Source: Polynucleobacter sp. MG-Unter2-18 (GTDB lineage Bacteria; Pseudomonadota; Gammaproteobacteria; Burkholderiales; Burkholderiaceae). From it: a stretch of 64,000 nucleotides of DNA. The translations under genes were made by a program, and so were the position numbers. Below the pieces are notes generated by a model, which made no database searches, was not told the origin of the DNA, and saw nothing but the letters and a program-made list of their open reading frames with translations. Positions 25,852-35,607 of this stretch are shown one piece after another. Positions within the stretch are counted from its first letter, which is position 1; the number at the start of each line of letters is the position of its first letter. The stretch is taken from positions 1,748,192 to 1,812,191 of the forward strand of contig NZ_CP061302.1 of assembly GCF_018687675.1 (NCBI RefSeq), read 5' to 3'.

Positions 25852-26262
25852 TTAGCTCTGTTGTGGCTTTGACTGTTTCTCCGCTATCGGCAATTCAGCT
25901 TTTTTCCAGGCACTAAAACCGCCCTCTAAATGACAAACACCTGGAACTCCCATTTTTTGAAGGGTTTCCGTTGCCAAGGCGGAGCGCCACGCAGATGCAC
26001 AATAGAGCACCAAACGCTTGCCTTCTCCAAAAACCGGCTTGTAATAAGGGCTGTCCGGATCAACCCAAAATTCCAGCATGCCACGCGGCGCATGAATTGC
26101 ATTTGGAATCATCCCGTCACGCTCTAGCTCTCTCACATCCCGAATATCTACAAATACTGTGTTTTGATCATCTAGAAATTGTTGCGCTTGCTCTAAGGGC
26201 ACAGTCTCAATTTGAGCCATCGCATTGGCAATTAATTCTTGATAGCCTAATTTCAATTTCAT
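25852..26262 (-). CDS. Rhodanese-like domain protein
   Basis: A 136-residue single-domain rhodanese, possibly a sulfurtransferase. The domain runs from VPLEQAQQFLDDQNTVFVDIRDVRELERDGMIPNAIHAPRG to VCHLEGGFSAWKKAELPI. The active-site loop is YCASAWRSALA with Cys as the likely persulfide carrier. The ATG at 26262 has AGGAG upstream; a TTG one codon earlier is not needed. It precedes htpG, but htpG has its own promoter, so linkage is only partial. Confidence 0.9.
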   Translation of the reverse strand: MKLKLGYQELIANAMAQIETVPLEQAQQFLDDQNTVFVDIRDVRELERDGMIPNAIHAPRGMLEFWVDPDSPYYKPVFGEGKRLVLYCASAWRSALATETLQKMGVPGVCHLEGGFSAWKKAELPIAEKQSKPQQS

Positions 26263-26343
26263 CAAAATCTCCTAAATTGCTAATAGTTTTACTGAGTTAG
26301 TTTTGCACCTATCTTGACAGGCTTGCCCTGATAATATGTACCT

Positions 26344-27606
26344 ATGAACTTTACCCCTACCGAGCTTGGCGCAAGCATCATTTTTGCGATCGCAGTACTG
26401 CATACATTTTGCACTTCGTATTTTGAAGCACTTGCTAAAAAATCTTCAAAGCACGCTGGCTTATGGCATCTCCTTGGTGAAGTAGAAATTGTCTTTGGTT
26501 TTTGGGCGGCTATTCTGATTATTTTTATGTGGCTCGCTAATGATCTCACCACAGCAAAAGAGTACGCTAACAAACGAAACTTCACCGAGCCCCTATTTGT
26601 TTTTGCCATTATGGTGGTCGCTGGTAGCAAACCAATTTTGCATTTTGCAACTCAGTTGCTACACAAACTCGGCAAGACCATTCAGCTCGTCTTGCGTACC
26701 AAGCAAGCTCCGACGCTATATTTTCTGACCCTGAGCATCACACCTTTACTGGGTTCGCTGATTACTGAACCTGCGGCAATGACACTGGCAGCATTCTTAT
26801 TACGTGACCTAGTCTATCGTCATAAATGCTCGACCCCACTGTTATTCGGTACTTTGGGCGTGCTGTTTGTCAATATTTCGATCGGTGGCACGCTGACTAA
26901 CTTCGCCGCACCACCAGTGCTCATGGTGGCATCTACTTGGGGCTGGAGTAGCGCTTTCATGTTTGCCAATTTTGGCCTTGAAGCAATGATCGCTATTTTT
27001 ATCAACGCAACAATCGTAACGCTGCTGTTTCATAAGCAGTTAATTGAGCCTACAAGCAAAGTGGAACAGGTTCGCATGCCGCTCACCATTACAGCTATTC
27101 ATCTACTCTTTTTGCTGGGTATCGTAGCTTTTGCACATGATCCAGTGATCTTTATGTGGCTATTACTTTTTTTCATTGGCTACACCACTGCTTATCCAAA
27201 ACATCAAAACCCGCTCATCTTGCGCGAAGCTTTACTAGTAGGCTTCTTCTTGGGTGGATTGGTGGTCTTGGGCGGACTACAAGGCTGGTGGTTACAACCC
27301 ATTCTGGAAACGATGAGCCCTACCGCAGTGTTTTATGGAAGTCTGGCGTTAACAGCAATTACCGATAATGCAGCGCTCACCTATTTAGGCTCATTAGTTG
27401 AGGGTACTTCCCCAGAATTTAAGTTAGCCCTAGTTGGCGGCGCAGTTGCAGGCGGTGGCCTAACCGTCATTGCTAATGCTCCCAACCCTGCTGGATTAGC
27501 TATTTTGCGTAGTTACTTCCCCAATGCAGCTGTTTCGGCAGGCTTATTATTTATAGCCGCCATTCCACCAACCATTGTTGCGATTCTGGCCTTACGTCTG
27601 CTCTAA
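26344..27606 (+). CDS. Putative Na+/H+ antiporter (Na_H_antiport_3 family)
   Basis: A 420-residue inner-membrane protein with about eleven hydrophobic segments. The start MNFTPTELGASIIFAIAVLHTFCTSYFEALAKKSSKHAGLWHLLGEVEIVFGFWA and the stretches LVEGTSPEFKLALVGGAVAGGGLTVIANAPNPAGLAIL and GSLALTAITDNAALTYLGSL match what I know of the putative Na+/H+ antiporter family PF07399, distant from citrate/arsenite carriers of the IT superfamily. Charged or polar residues in helices (ITEPAAM, TDNAALT) may bind the ion. The function is predicted only. It is divergent from the rhodanese gene. Confidence 0.8.
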   Translation: MNFTPTELGASIIFAIAVLHTFCTSYFEALAKKSSKHAGLWHLLGEVEIVFGFWAAILIIFMWLANDLTTAKEYANKRNFTEPLFVFAIMVVAGSKPILHFATQLLHKLGKTIQLVLRTKQAPTLYFLTLSITPLLGSLITEPAAMTLAAFLLRDLVYRHKCSTPLLFGTLGVLFVNISIGGTLTNFAAPPVLMVASTWGWSSAFMFANFGLEAMIAIFINATIVTLLFHKQLIEPTSKVEQVRMPLTITAIHLLFLLGIVAFAHDPVIFMWLLLFFIGYTTAYPKHQNPLILREALLVGFFLGGLVVLGGLQGWWLQPILETMSPTAVFYGSLALTAITDNAALTYLGSLVEGTSPEFKLALVGGAVAGGGLTVIANAPNPAGLAILRSYFPNAAVSAGLLFIAAIPPTIVAILALRLL

Positions 27607-27663
27607 GCGACTTATCCCGTAAAATCTCAGCTTCGCCCCCAGCTATAAACCTGAGATCGGCAT

Positions 27664-29022
27664 ATGAAAAAGCTCTATATCAAAACCTTTGGCTGTCAAA
27701 TGAACGAGTATGACTCGGGCAAGATGGCCGACCTCCTACATGCCGATGAAGGCATGGTCATGACTGATACCCCTGAAGATGCAGATGTGGTTCTATTGAA
27801 CACGTGCTCGATTCGTGAAAAAGCGGAAGACAAGGTATTTTCTGGCTTAGGGCGGCTGCGTGAGCTCAAGAAAACCAAACCCGATTTATTGATTGGTGTC
27901 GGCGGTTGCGTTGCCAGCCAAGAAGGCCAACAAATTATTAGCAGAGCTCCCTATGTAGATGTGGTCTTTGGTCCACAAACACTGCATCGCTTGTCTGATC
28001 TCATTACACAACGTCGCGAAACTGGTAGACCTCAAGTTGACATCTCTTTTCCAGAAATAGAAAAGTTTGATCATCTACCCGCCTCTCGTCAAACGCGCGG
28101 CTCGGCTTATGTCTCCATTATGGAAGGCTGCTCAAAATACTGCAGCTACTGCGTCGTTCCTTACACTCGCGGCGAAGAAGTATCGCGTCCCTTTGACGAC
28201 GTATTGACAGAAGTAGCTGGGCTTGCAGCCCAAGGCGTAAAAGAAATTGTTTTACTCGGTCAAAACGTCAATGCTTATCTTGGTAAAATGGGTGACACGG
28301 AAGAGATTGCAGACCTTGCACTACTGATTGAATATATTGCAGAAATTCCGGGTGTTGAAAGAATTCGTTTTACTACTAGCCACCCAAAAGAATTTACCCA
28401 GCGCTTGATTGATGTCTATGCAAAAGTTCCCAAGCTGGTGAGCCACTTACATCTTCCAGTGCAACACGCATCCGACTCCGTTTTATCTGCAATGAAACGT
28501 GGTTACACCGCCCTAGAATATAAAAGTATTATTCGCAAGATGCGCGCTGTGAGGCCCGACCTGACCCTTTCTAGTGACTTTATTGTGGGCTTTCCTGGCG
28601 AGACGGATGAAGACTTTGCAAAACTACTCAAAATGGTTGAAGAGCTCAATTTTGATAATAGCTTTTGCTTTATCTTCAGCGCACGCCCAGGCACACCTGC
28701 GGCCAATCTCGGTGATGACACCCCTTACGAAGTCAAACTCAAGCGACTACAAACTTTACTTGCCCTAGTTGAGTCACAAGCAAATCAGATTAGTAACGAT
28801 ATGCTGGGTAATACTGAACGAGTTCTGGTTGAAGGCTTAGCAAAGGATGGAGTGAACCTGCAAGGTCGCGCTACCAATAATCGAGTAATTCACTTTACTG
28901 CGCCTGATGCAGATATCGAATCACTCATCGGTCAAATGGTAGACATCCGTATCACTGAAGTACTCAATTACACACTCCGAGGCGATCTCATCAGCGAGCT
29001 TACTTTTACTCACATCCATTAA
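27664..29022 (+). CDS. miaB: tRNA-2-methylthio-N6-isopentenyladenosine synthase MiaB
   Basis: Radical-SAM methylthiotransferase that turns i6A37 into ms2i6A37 in tRNAs reading UNN codons. The 452-residue protein has the three domains in order. The N-terminal MTTase domain has Cys11, Cys48 and Cys82 for the auxiliary cluster. The radical SAM domain has [16 protein letters not shown] (Cys156, Cys160, Cys163). The C-terminal TRAM domain ends [19 protein letters not shown]. First gene of a plus-strand run; ybeY begins after a 1-bp gap, with no phoH between them. Confidence 0.97.
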   Translation: MKKLYIKTFGCQMNEYDSGKMADLLHADEGMVMTDTPEDADVVLLNTCSIREKAEDKVFSGLGRLRELKKTKPDLLIGVGGCVASQEGQQIISRAPYVDVVFGPQTLHRLSDLITQRRETGRPQVDISFPEIEKFDHLPASRQTRGSAYVSIMEGCSKYCSYCVVPYTRGEEVSRPFDDVLTEVAGLAAQGVKEIVLLGQNVNAYLGKMGDTEEIADLALLIEYIAEIPGVERIRFTTSHPKEFTQRLIDVYAKVPKLVSHLHLPVQHASDSVLSAMKRGYTALEYKSIIRKMRAVRPDLTLSSDFIVGFPGETDEDFAKLLKMVEELNFDNSFCFIFSARPGTPAANLGDDTPYEVKLKRLQTLLALVESQANQISNDMLGNTERVLVEGLAKDGVNLQGRATNNRVIHFTAPDADIESLIGQMVDIRITEVLNYTLRGDLISELTFTHIH

Positions 29023-29023
29023 G

Positions 29024-29500
29024 ATGACAACTAAGCAATCATCACCCTCTAAATTAGAGATAGATATTCAATTTGCTAGCACTGCAATTAAGGAAAAAGT
29101 TTTGACGATTGCTTCTCAAGCAGCAATCAAAAAATGGGTAAAAGCTGCAATTGCACTGAATGGCCTAATCACCTTACGTTTTGTTAATGCAGCTGAAGGG
29201 AAAAAACTCAATTTTGCCTTTCGCAGTAAAGACTATGCGACTAATGTCCTCACTTTTCCATATGAGCTCAGCAACAAGACTTTGACTGCCGATATTATTT
29301 TTTGCCTCCCCGTGATTCAAAAAGAAGCCACAGAGCAAGATAAGGTCGTCAAAGCACACCTGGCTCATCTCATTATTCACGGCTGCTTGCATGCCCAAGG
29401 CCTTGACCATGAGAGTGCTACAGAAGCAAAGAAAATGGAAGCCAGGGAAATAGTCCTCCTCTCATCTTTGGGCTTTGCCAACCCCTACGCAGCCATTTAA
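29024..29500 (+). CDS. ybeY: Endoribonuclease YbeY (16S rRNA maturation)
   Basis: Zinc-dependent single-strand RNase needed for 16S rRNA 3'-end processing and ribosome quality control. The 158 residues include the core FAFRSKDYATNVLTFPYE and the zinc-binding motif HLIIHGCLHAQGLDHE with His119, His123 and His129. Its start lies 1 bp after the miaB stop, so translation is probably coupled. The usual neighbour phoH (ybeZ) is missing. The N-terminal 20 residues are less typical. Confidence 0.93.
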   Translation: MTTKQSSPSKLEIDIQFASTAIKEKVLTIASQAAIKKWVKAAIALNGLITLRFVNAAEGKKLNFAFRSKDYATNVLTFPYELSNKTLTADIIFCLPVIQKEATEQDKVVKAHLAHLIIHGCLHAQGLDHESATEAKKMEAREIVLLSSLGFANPYAAI

Positions 29501-29556
29501 GGCATCCAAATTGCCTCCTTCATTGAATTTACTTATTTCTGCGATATTCTTGACAT

Positions 29557-30396
29557 ATGCCTGACCCCAATAAATCCCTTTTAGAACGCTTGGCCGATTT
29601 TTTAACGCCACAGCCAACCAGCCCAGCTGAACGTCGTCAAGAACTGATTGACACTCTCAGAGAAGCTCAGACAGAGGGCTTAATTGATGCAGATGCACTC
29701 TCCATGATTGAGGGAGTATTCCAGGTAGGTCAATTATGTGCGCGCGATATTTTGATTCCCAGAGCGCAGATTGACTGGATTGACATTAGCCAGCCTTTAT
29801 CGGAAATCATCAAAAGCGTGATTACTGCCGCTCATTCACGCTTCCCTGCATTTGAAGGTACTCGTGACAATGTGGTTGGCATACTGTTGGCAAAAGATTT
29901 ATTGCGTCACTCCACTGAAAAAGATTTTCAGGTGCGTGATTGGCTCCGTCCTGCCGTATTTATTCCTGAATCGAAACGCTTAAGCGTGTTGCTACGCGAC
30001 TTTAAAGATAACCGTAATCACTTAGCTATTGTCGTGGATGAATACAGCAGTGTTGCAGGCGTCATTACGATTGAAGATGTGCTTGAACAAATTGTTGGCG
30101 ACATTGAAGATGAGCATGACATTGATGAAGAAGCAGATAACCTCATCTCCTTAGACAATGGTGATATTCGCGTAAAAGGTATTACCGAGCTCGAACAATT
30201 TAACGAGACTCTGGGTACGCAATTTGAAGTTGAAGATATTGAAACGGTTGCCGGTCTAGTCATTCAGCATCTTGGTCGAGTGCCAAAGATGGGTGAACTG
30301 ATTGAAATTGACGGGGTTGAATTTGAGGTTCAGCGCGCCGATCCAAGACAGATTCATATTCTGCTTGCACGACAACTCCCCAAAAAGCCCGACTAA
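29557..30396 (+). CDS. corC: CorC/HlyC-type CBS-domain protein
   Basis: A 279-residue cytosolic protein without the membrane domain of larger CNNM/CorC proteins. Order: a short N-terminal helix (SLLERLADFLTPQPTSPAERRQELIDTLREAQTEGLIDADAL); two CBS domains beginning at RDILIPRAQIDWIDISQPLSEIIK and ending around VITIEDVLEQIVGDIEDEHDIDEE; and the C-terminal CorC_HlyC domain (DIRVKGITELEQFNETLGTQF ... FEVQRADPRQIHILLARQL). It is linked with magnesium and cobalt efflux in E. coli (YbeX), and its place between ybeY and lnt is the conserved one. Confidence 0.92.
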   Translation: MPDPNKSLLERLADFLTPQPTSPAERRQELIDTLREAQTEGLIDADALSMIEGVFQVGQLCARDILIPRAQIDWIDISQPLSEIIKSVITAAHSRFPAFEGTRDNVVGILLAKDLLRHSTEKDFQVRDWLRPAVFIPESKRLSVLLRDFKDNRNHLAIVVDEYSSVAGVITIEDVLEQIVGDIEDEHDIDEEADNLISLDNGDIRVKGITELEQFNETLGTQFEVEDIETVAGLVIQHLGRVPKMGELIEIDGVEFEVQRADPRQIHILLARQLPKKPD

Positions 30397-30404
30397 GGAT
30401 TGCT

Positions 30405-31931
30405 TTGATTGATCGGCTACTGCCAAGGCTTAGCGGTTATATCGGCCATCTGAAGTTGTTTGTTCTTGGTGCAATACTGGCAAGTGTTGCGGAACTGCCC
30501 TTAGGTGGATGGATTCAGATTCTGATCCTCGGCATAATTTGGTGGCAAATTACAAAGTATCAAACTGCTTCTTTCGGGAGTATATTTTTCTTGGGGATGT
30601 CATTTGGCCTTGGCTACTTCGTACTAGGGCTTTGGTGGATCTTTATCAGTTTGCATGATATTGGCGGAATGAATGTCATGCTCTCCTGCACTGCAGTTTT
30701 CCTATTGGCCGGTCTACTAGCCATTTTCTTTGCTTGCGCCTCACTCACACTACATTTTTCAAAAGGGCTATTTTTCCCAAGTCTTCTACTGGCATCAAGC
30801 TGGGTGGCGACAGAATATTTGCGCGGCATACTCTTTACTGGCTTTCCCTGGATGGGTCTAGGAGAAACACAAGTTTATGGTCCTTTTGCACCAGTCGCCC
30901 CATTTCTAGGTGGACTGGGGTGCACTTTTTTTACAGTATTAGTATCTCGGCAGTTACTCTTTTTGAGGTCCCACTTCAAAGCTAGTTCAATTTCTGTGGT
31001 GTCTCTAATCGTACTAAGCCAACTATTGAGCTTCTGGTCCTTTACGAAGCCTACCGGCGAGCCTCTGACTGTAGAGCTCATTCAGGGAAACATTGCTCAA
31101 AGCTCAGTCTTCAAACCAGAGGGTATGCTGCAACAAATTGCGTTTTATAAATCTGCAATGCTAGATTCGCATGCAGACTTGGTAGTGTCTCCAGAAACAG
31201 CCTTGCCATGGCCTGAGACCAATTTACCTACAGGTACCTTAGAGGATCTGCAGGAATTTGCAATCAACAATAAGCGCTTCCTTTTATTTGGCATCTTGGG
31301 GCGGCACTTTAATCCCGTAGATGGAAGAGAATTCTCCAATAGAGCAATCGGCTTTAGTCCAAGTAATCCACCTTATCGTTACGATAAATCGCATCTGGTT
31401 CCTTTTGGAGAATTTATTCCCCCAGGATTTGGTTGGTTTGTAAATGCATTTAGCGTACCCCTAAGTGATTTTTCTCGAGGATCTCAAAACCAATCCTTGT
31501 TCTTAATTAACAGAGAGGGGCAGTCTCCACTCTATGCGGCAATCACTATTTGCTATGAAGATGTATTTGGTGATGAGCTAGCTACACGTTTACGTAATAG
31601 CAAAGAATCGGCCAACCTCTTTATCAATATGACAAACCTTGCTTGGTTCGGGGATTCTCAAGCACCAAAACAACAATTGCGACTTTCACAATTACGCTCC
31701 CTAGAAACGGGTCTTCCTGCATTACGAGCAACCAATACTGGAATCACGGCAGTACTTGGTCCAGATGGCAAAATTTTGGCAGAACTTCCCAAGTTCACCC
31801 AGGGCATCTTAAAGACCAGTATTCAGGCCTACTCCGGCACAACTCCTTACGTACTTTGGGGAAACGCGCCCATTTTGAGCCTTTCTGGTCTCTTACTCCT
31901 TCTGGGTCTGATTCGCCAAAAACGAATCTAA
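30405..31931 (+). CDS. lnt: Apolipoprotein N-acyltransferase
   Basis: Inner-membrane enzyme adding the third acyl chain to the N-terminal Cys of lipoproteins. The start is a TTG at 30405, with AAGGA 5 nt upstream and 8 bp after corC; no ATG fits as well. The 508 residues begin with about six hydrophobic segments, then the nitrilase-like periplasmic domain with the catalytic triad: Glu in VVSPETALPW, Lys in the region DKSHLVPFGEF and Cys in ITICYEDVFGDE. A last hydrophobic segment (APILSLSGLLLLLGLI) closes the protein. Confidence 0.96.
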   Translation: MIDRLLPRLSGYIGHLKLFVLGAILASVAELPLGGWIQILILGIIWWQITKYQTASFGSIFFLGMSFGLGYFVLGLWWIFISLHDIGGMNVMLSCTAVFLLAGLLAIFFACASLTLHFSKGLFFPSLLLASSWVATEYLRGILFTGFPWMGLGETQVYGPFAPVAPFLGGLGCTFFTVLVSRQLLFLRSHFKASSISVVSLIVLSQLLSFWSFTKPTGEPLTVELIQGNIAQSSVFKPEGMLQQIAFYKSAMLDSHADLVVSPETALPWPETNLPTGTLEDLQEFAINNKRFLLFGILGRHFNPVDGREFSNRAIGFSPSNPPYRYDKSHLVPFGEFIPPGFGWFVNAFSVPLSDFSRGSQNQSLFLINREGQSPLYAAITICYEDVFGDELATRLRNSKESANLFINMTNLAWFGDSQAPKQQLRLSQLRSLETGLPALRATNTGITAVLGPDGKILAELPKFTQGILKTSIQAYSGTTPYVLWGNAPILSLSGLLLLLGLIRQKRI

Positions 31932-31991
31932 GTGCAATTTCCTAGTTCGCTAGCTTAGCCATGTAAAATCAAAGGCTTAGCCAGGTACATC

Positions 31992-32876
31992 ATGCTTACT
32001 TTTCAGCAAATCATTCTCAAACTCCAAGATTACTGGGACCAACAAGGTTGTGCCCTATTGCAACCTATTGACCTTGAGGTGGGTGCCGGTACATCTCATA
32101 CAGCCACTTTCTTGAGGGCAATTGGCCCTGAGCCATGGAAAGCAGCTTACGTCCAACCCTCTCGTAGACCTAAAGATGGTCGGTACGGAGAAAATCCGAA
32201 CCGCTTGCAGCACTACTACCAGTACCAGGTAGTACTCAAGCCTGCGCCAGAAAATATTCTTGAGCTCTACTTAGGATCGCTTGCAGCCTTAGGTCTTGAT
32301 CTTCAAAAGAACGATGTACGTTTTGTTGAAGATGACTGGGAAAATCCAACCTTGGGCGCATGGGGCTTGGGCTGGGAAGTTTGGCTTAACGGCATGGAAG
32401 TAACTCAATTCACCTATTTCCAGCAGGTTGGCGGTATTGACTGCAAACCTGTTTTAGGCGAAATCACCTACGGTATTGAGCGCTTGGCAATGTATATCCA
32501 AAATTGCTCCAACGTATATGACCTCGTTTGGGCAGACGGCATCTCTTATGGTGACGTGTATCACCAAAATGAAGTGGAGCAATCTTGCTACAACTTTGAA
32601 CATTCCAACACCGACCTCTTGTTTGCAAACTTCACCAACTATGAAAGTGAAGCCAAGCGTTTGATGGAAGTGCCACTAGCCTTGCCGGCTTATGAAATGG
32701 TACTGAAAGCTGGACATACCTTTAACTTACTTGACGCCCGTGGCGCTATCTCGGTTACCGAGCGTGCAGCCTACATTGGACGCATCCGTAATCTCTCTCG
32801 TGCAGTAGCGCAGGCTTACTTCGAATCTCGTGAGAAATTAGGATTTCCGATGTGCCAACGTCAATCCAAAGCCTAA
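31992..32876 (+). CDS. glyQ: Glycyl-tRNA synthetase, alpha subunit
   Basis: Catalytic subunit of the bacterial alpha2beta2 GlyRS. The 294-residue protein starts [43 protein letters not shown], which is the family hallmark, and contains [51 protein letters not shown] and [13 protein letters not shown]. All are class II synthetase motifs. It is followed 16 bp later by glyS. A weakly spaced region of 60 bp separates it from lnt. Confidence 0.98.
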   Translation: MLTFQQIILKLQDYWDQQGCALLQPIDLEVGAGTSHTATFLRAIGPEPWKAAYVQPSRRPKDGRYGENPNRLQHYYQYQVVLKPAPENILELYLGSLAALGLDLQKNDVRFVEDDWENPTLGAWGLGWEVWLNGMEVTQFTYFQQVGGIDCKPVLGEITYGIERLAMYIQNCSNVYDLVWADGISYGDVYHQNEVEQSCYNFEHSNTDLLFANFTNYESEAKRLMEVPLALPAYEMVLKAGHTFNLLDARGAISVTERAAYIGRIRNLSRAVAQAYFESREKLGFPMCQRQSKA

Positions 32877-32892
32877 GCAGCTCAATCAAATT

Positions 32893-35031
32893 ATGAGTAC
32901 ACCGAATTCCCTCTCCAAATCAGACAACCTTCTGATTGAGTTGTTTACTGAAGAGCTTCCACCAAAATCATTACGCCGCTTAGGCGATGCTTTTAGTGAG
33001 GGTGTTTATTCAACCCTAAAGGCCGCAGGACTCTTGAGCGACAACTCTCTTGCCACTGGCTTCGCTACACCGCGCCGCCTTGCCGTTCAAATTACCAATG
33101 TCTTGAGTCAAGCTCCAGACTATCCGGTACGTGAAAAATTACTACCAACTAGTATTGCTTTTGATGCTGATGGAAAGCCCACTGCACCACTGCAAAAAAA
33201 ATTAGCCTCTTTGGGCTATGCAGATATCGACCTTTCTACCTTAGAAAAAGCGGGTGAAGGCAAGAATGAAGCACTGTATCTCAATGTCGTTGCCAAAGGG
33301 GCGGCATTAGAACAAACCGCTCAACAAGCACTTGAGCAAATATTAGGTAAATTACCCATCGCCAAAATGATGCATTACCAAGTGCTACAGAAAAATGGTG
33401 AACTGGCAGACGTTGAGTTTGCACGCCCAGCGCACCGCATCATTGCTCTACACGGTAAGCAAACATTGCATATCAGCGCACTTGGCATTGATGCAGAAAA
33501 CCAAACCGAAGGCCACCGCTTTCTGGCTCCAGGCGTCATTACGATTACCTCTGCAGATCAGTATGAGTCTGACCTCACCGCCAAAGCAAAAGTGTTACCA
33601 AGCTTTGATAAACGCCGTGAATTTATCGAATCCGCATTATTAAAGGCTGCTGGCCCCGATTTAGTTTTGATGCCAGATAGTCTCTTAGATGAAGTAACTG
33701 CCTTAGTAGAGTGGCCGGCAATTTATGAGTGTCACTTTGATCAAGAGTTCTTAGAGGTTCCACAAGAATGCTTGATTCTGACAATGCAGACCAATCAAAA
33801 ATACTTTGCTTTGACTGACAAGCAAGGTAAATTACGCAATCGTTTTCTGATTGTTTCCAACATCGAGACTGATAAACCAGAAGCAATTATTTCTGGCAAT
33901 GAACGTGTAGTGCGCCCACGACTTTCTGATGCACGCTTCTTCTTTCAGCAAGATCAAAAGCGTCCACTGGCATCTCGCGTAGTTGATCTAGGAAAAGTGG
34001 TTTATCACAATCAGCTCGGCAACCAATTGGATCGCACCAAGCGTGTTCAAGGTATTGCTGTTGGCATTGCAAAAACTTTATCAGCCAATGAAGCGCTGGC
34101 TAGCCGTGCTGCTGAGATTGCTAAAACGGATTTATTAACTGATATGGTTGGTGAGTTCCCAGAACTCCAAGGCATCATGGGCCGTTACTACGCCACGCAT
34201 GATGGTGAAAATCCTGAAGTAGCCTCTGCCTGTAGCGAGCATTACATGCCTCGCTTTGCTGGTGATGTATTGCCCCAAACGCAAACCGGCACTATCTTAG
34301 CGATTGCCGAAAAGCTAGAAACTCTTGTTGGCATTTGGGGCGTTGGCCTTGCACCAACTGGTGATAAAGACCCCTATGCCCTGCGTCGTCACGCTCTCGG
34401 AATCTGCCGGCTCTTGCTAGAGAAAAATCTCAGTCTGAGTCTGCCTGAATTGATTGAGCTAGCACGCAAACAGTTTCCGCAAAAAGATGTTCAAGAAAAA
34501 GCGAAGGCTGAAGATATTTACGCCTTCATCATTGATCGACTACGTGCTTACTTGCGCGATCAGGCTGTTGCTAGCAAGCCGTTCACTACCGAAGAAATTG
34601 ATGCGGTATTGAGTCAATCACCTGCGCAACTGAATGACTTGATAGATCGCTTAACTGCATTGCGTGAATTTAATTCCTTAGCAGAAGCTGCTCAGTTAGC
34701 CGCTGCCAACAAGCGTATCAGCAATATCCTGAAAAAAAATGCCACTGCTATTCCAGGAACATGCTCAAGCAAGCTCTTACAAGTTCCCGCTGAAATAGCT
34801 CTATACGAAGCACTTGAGAAAATTACAACAACACTGACTACTACTTATGAGCAACGTCAGTTTGTGGATCTATTAAAAGCATTGGTGGCTTTAAGCACCC
34901 CAATCGATCAATTCTTTGCCGATGTGATGGTGATGGACCCAAATCTAGAGCTGCGTGATAACCGCCTAGCCCTCCTGCAACAACTTCACCAGAAAATGAA
35001 TCTCATTGCCGACCTCGGCAAATTAGCATGA
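32893..35031 (+). CDS. glyS: Glycyl-tRNA synthetase, beta subunit
   Basis: The tRNA-binding subunit that partners GlyQ. At 712 residues it has the normal length. Typical segments are NLLIELFTEELPPKSLRRLGDAF at the start, GFATPRRLAVQI, WPAIYECHFDQEFLEVPQECLILTMQTNQKYFAL, NERVVRPRLSDARFFFQQD and DKDPYALRRHALGICRLL of the HD-like region. The C-terminal anticodon-binding domain contains RLTALREF. The last 4 bp overlap gmhB. Confidence 0.98.
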   Translation: MSTPNSLSKSDNLLIELFTEELPPKSLRRLGDAFSEGVYSTLKAAGLLSDNSLATGFATPRRLAVQITNVLSQAPDYPVREKLLPTSIAFDADGKPTAPLQKKLASLGYADIDLSTLEKAGEGKNEALYLNVVAKGAALEQTAQQALEQILGKLPIAKMMHYQVLQKNGELADVEFARPAHRIIALHGKQTLHISALGIDAENQTEGHRFLAPGVITITSADQYESDLTAKAKVLPSFDKRREFIESALLKAAGPDLVLMPDSLLDEVTALVEWPAIYECHFDQEFLEVPQECLILTMQTNQKYFALTDKQGKLRNRFLIVSNIETDKPEAIISGNERVVRPRLSDARFFFQQDQKRPLASRVVDLGKVVYHNQLGNQLDRTKRVQGIAVGIAKTLSANEALASRAAEIAKTDLLTDMVGEFPELQGIMGRYYATHDGENPEVASACSEHYMPRFAGDVLPQTQTGTILAIAEKLETLVGIWGVGLAPTGDKDPYALRRHALGICRLLLEKNLSLSLPELIELARKQFPQKDVQEKAKAEDIYAFIIDRLRAYLRDQAVASKPFTTEEIDAVLSQSPAQLNDLIDRLTALREFNSLAEAAQLAAANKRISNILKKNATAIPGTCSSKLLQVPAEIALYEALEKITTTLTTTYEQRQFVDLLKALVALSTPIDQFFADVMVMDPNLELRDNRLALLQQLHQKMNLIADLGKLA

Positions 35032-35600
35032 GCATCAGCTCCTCTAAACTGATCATTCTTGATCGCGATGGCGTGATTAATGAAGATCGTGATGATTATG
35101 TGAAGTCGAGTGATGAGTGGATTCCGCTACCAGGTAGCCTTGAAGCCATCGCACTACTGAATCAAGCGGGCTATCAAATCGCTGTGGCAACTAATCAATC
35201 TGGGTTAGCGCGAGGCTATTTCAATATCAATGATCTACATGCAATGCATGGCAAGATGGAGAAGCTGCTTAAACCCTTAGGCGGTCATATTGATAGTATT
35301 TTCTTTTGCCCGCATACCGATGCCAATGCATGCGATTGCCGCAAGCCTCTACCCGGGATGATGAAAGAGATAGCGCTGCGTTACAAGAAAAATCAGAGTG
35401 TCACGCCTTTATTGGGTGTACCGATTGTGGGCGACTCCTTGCGTGATTTGCAGGCAGGAGTTGCATTGGGTGCTAGTCCGCATTTAGTATTAACCGGCAA
35501 GGGTAGCAAAACCCTAGATAAAGGTGGCCTCCCAGAGGGAACACAGATTCATGCAGATTTGATGGCATTTGCTACCGCACTCTTACAAGATCAGGTTTAA
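35028..35600 (+). CDS. gmhB: D-glycero-beta-D-manno-heptose-1,7-bisphosphate 7-phosphatase
   Basis: HAD-family phosphatase of ADP-heptose synthesis for LPS core. The 190-residue protein has motif I LIILDRDGVINEDRDDYVKS (Asp12, Asp14), ATNQSGLARGYF with the motif II Thr/Ser region, the zinc-binding loop FFCPHTDANACDCRKPLPGM, and GVPIVGDSLRDLQAGVALG with motif IV acids. Starts inside the last codons of glyS (4-bp overlap). The pathway joins with waaF at the left edge. Confidence 0.95.
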   Translation: MSISSSKLIILDRDGVINEDRDDYVKSSDEWIPLPGSLEAIALLNQAGYQIAVATNQSGLARGYFNINDLHAMHGKMEKLLKPLGGHIDSIFFCPHTDANACDCRKPLPGMMKEIALRYKKNQSVTPLLGVPIVGDSLRDLQAGVALGASPHLVLTGKGSKTLDKGGLPEGTQIHADLMAFATALLQDQV

Positions 35601-35607
35601 TGCCAAT

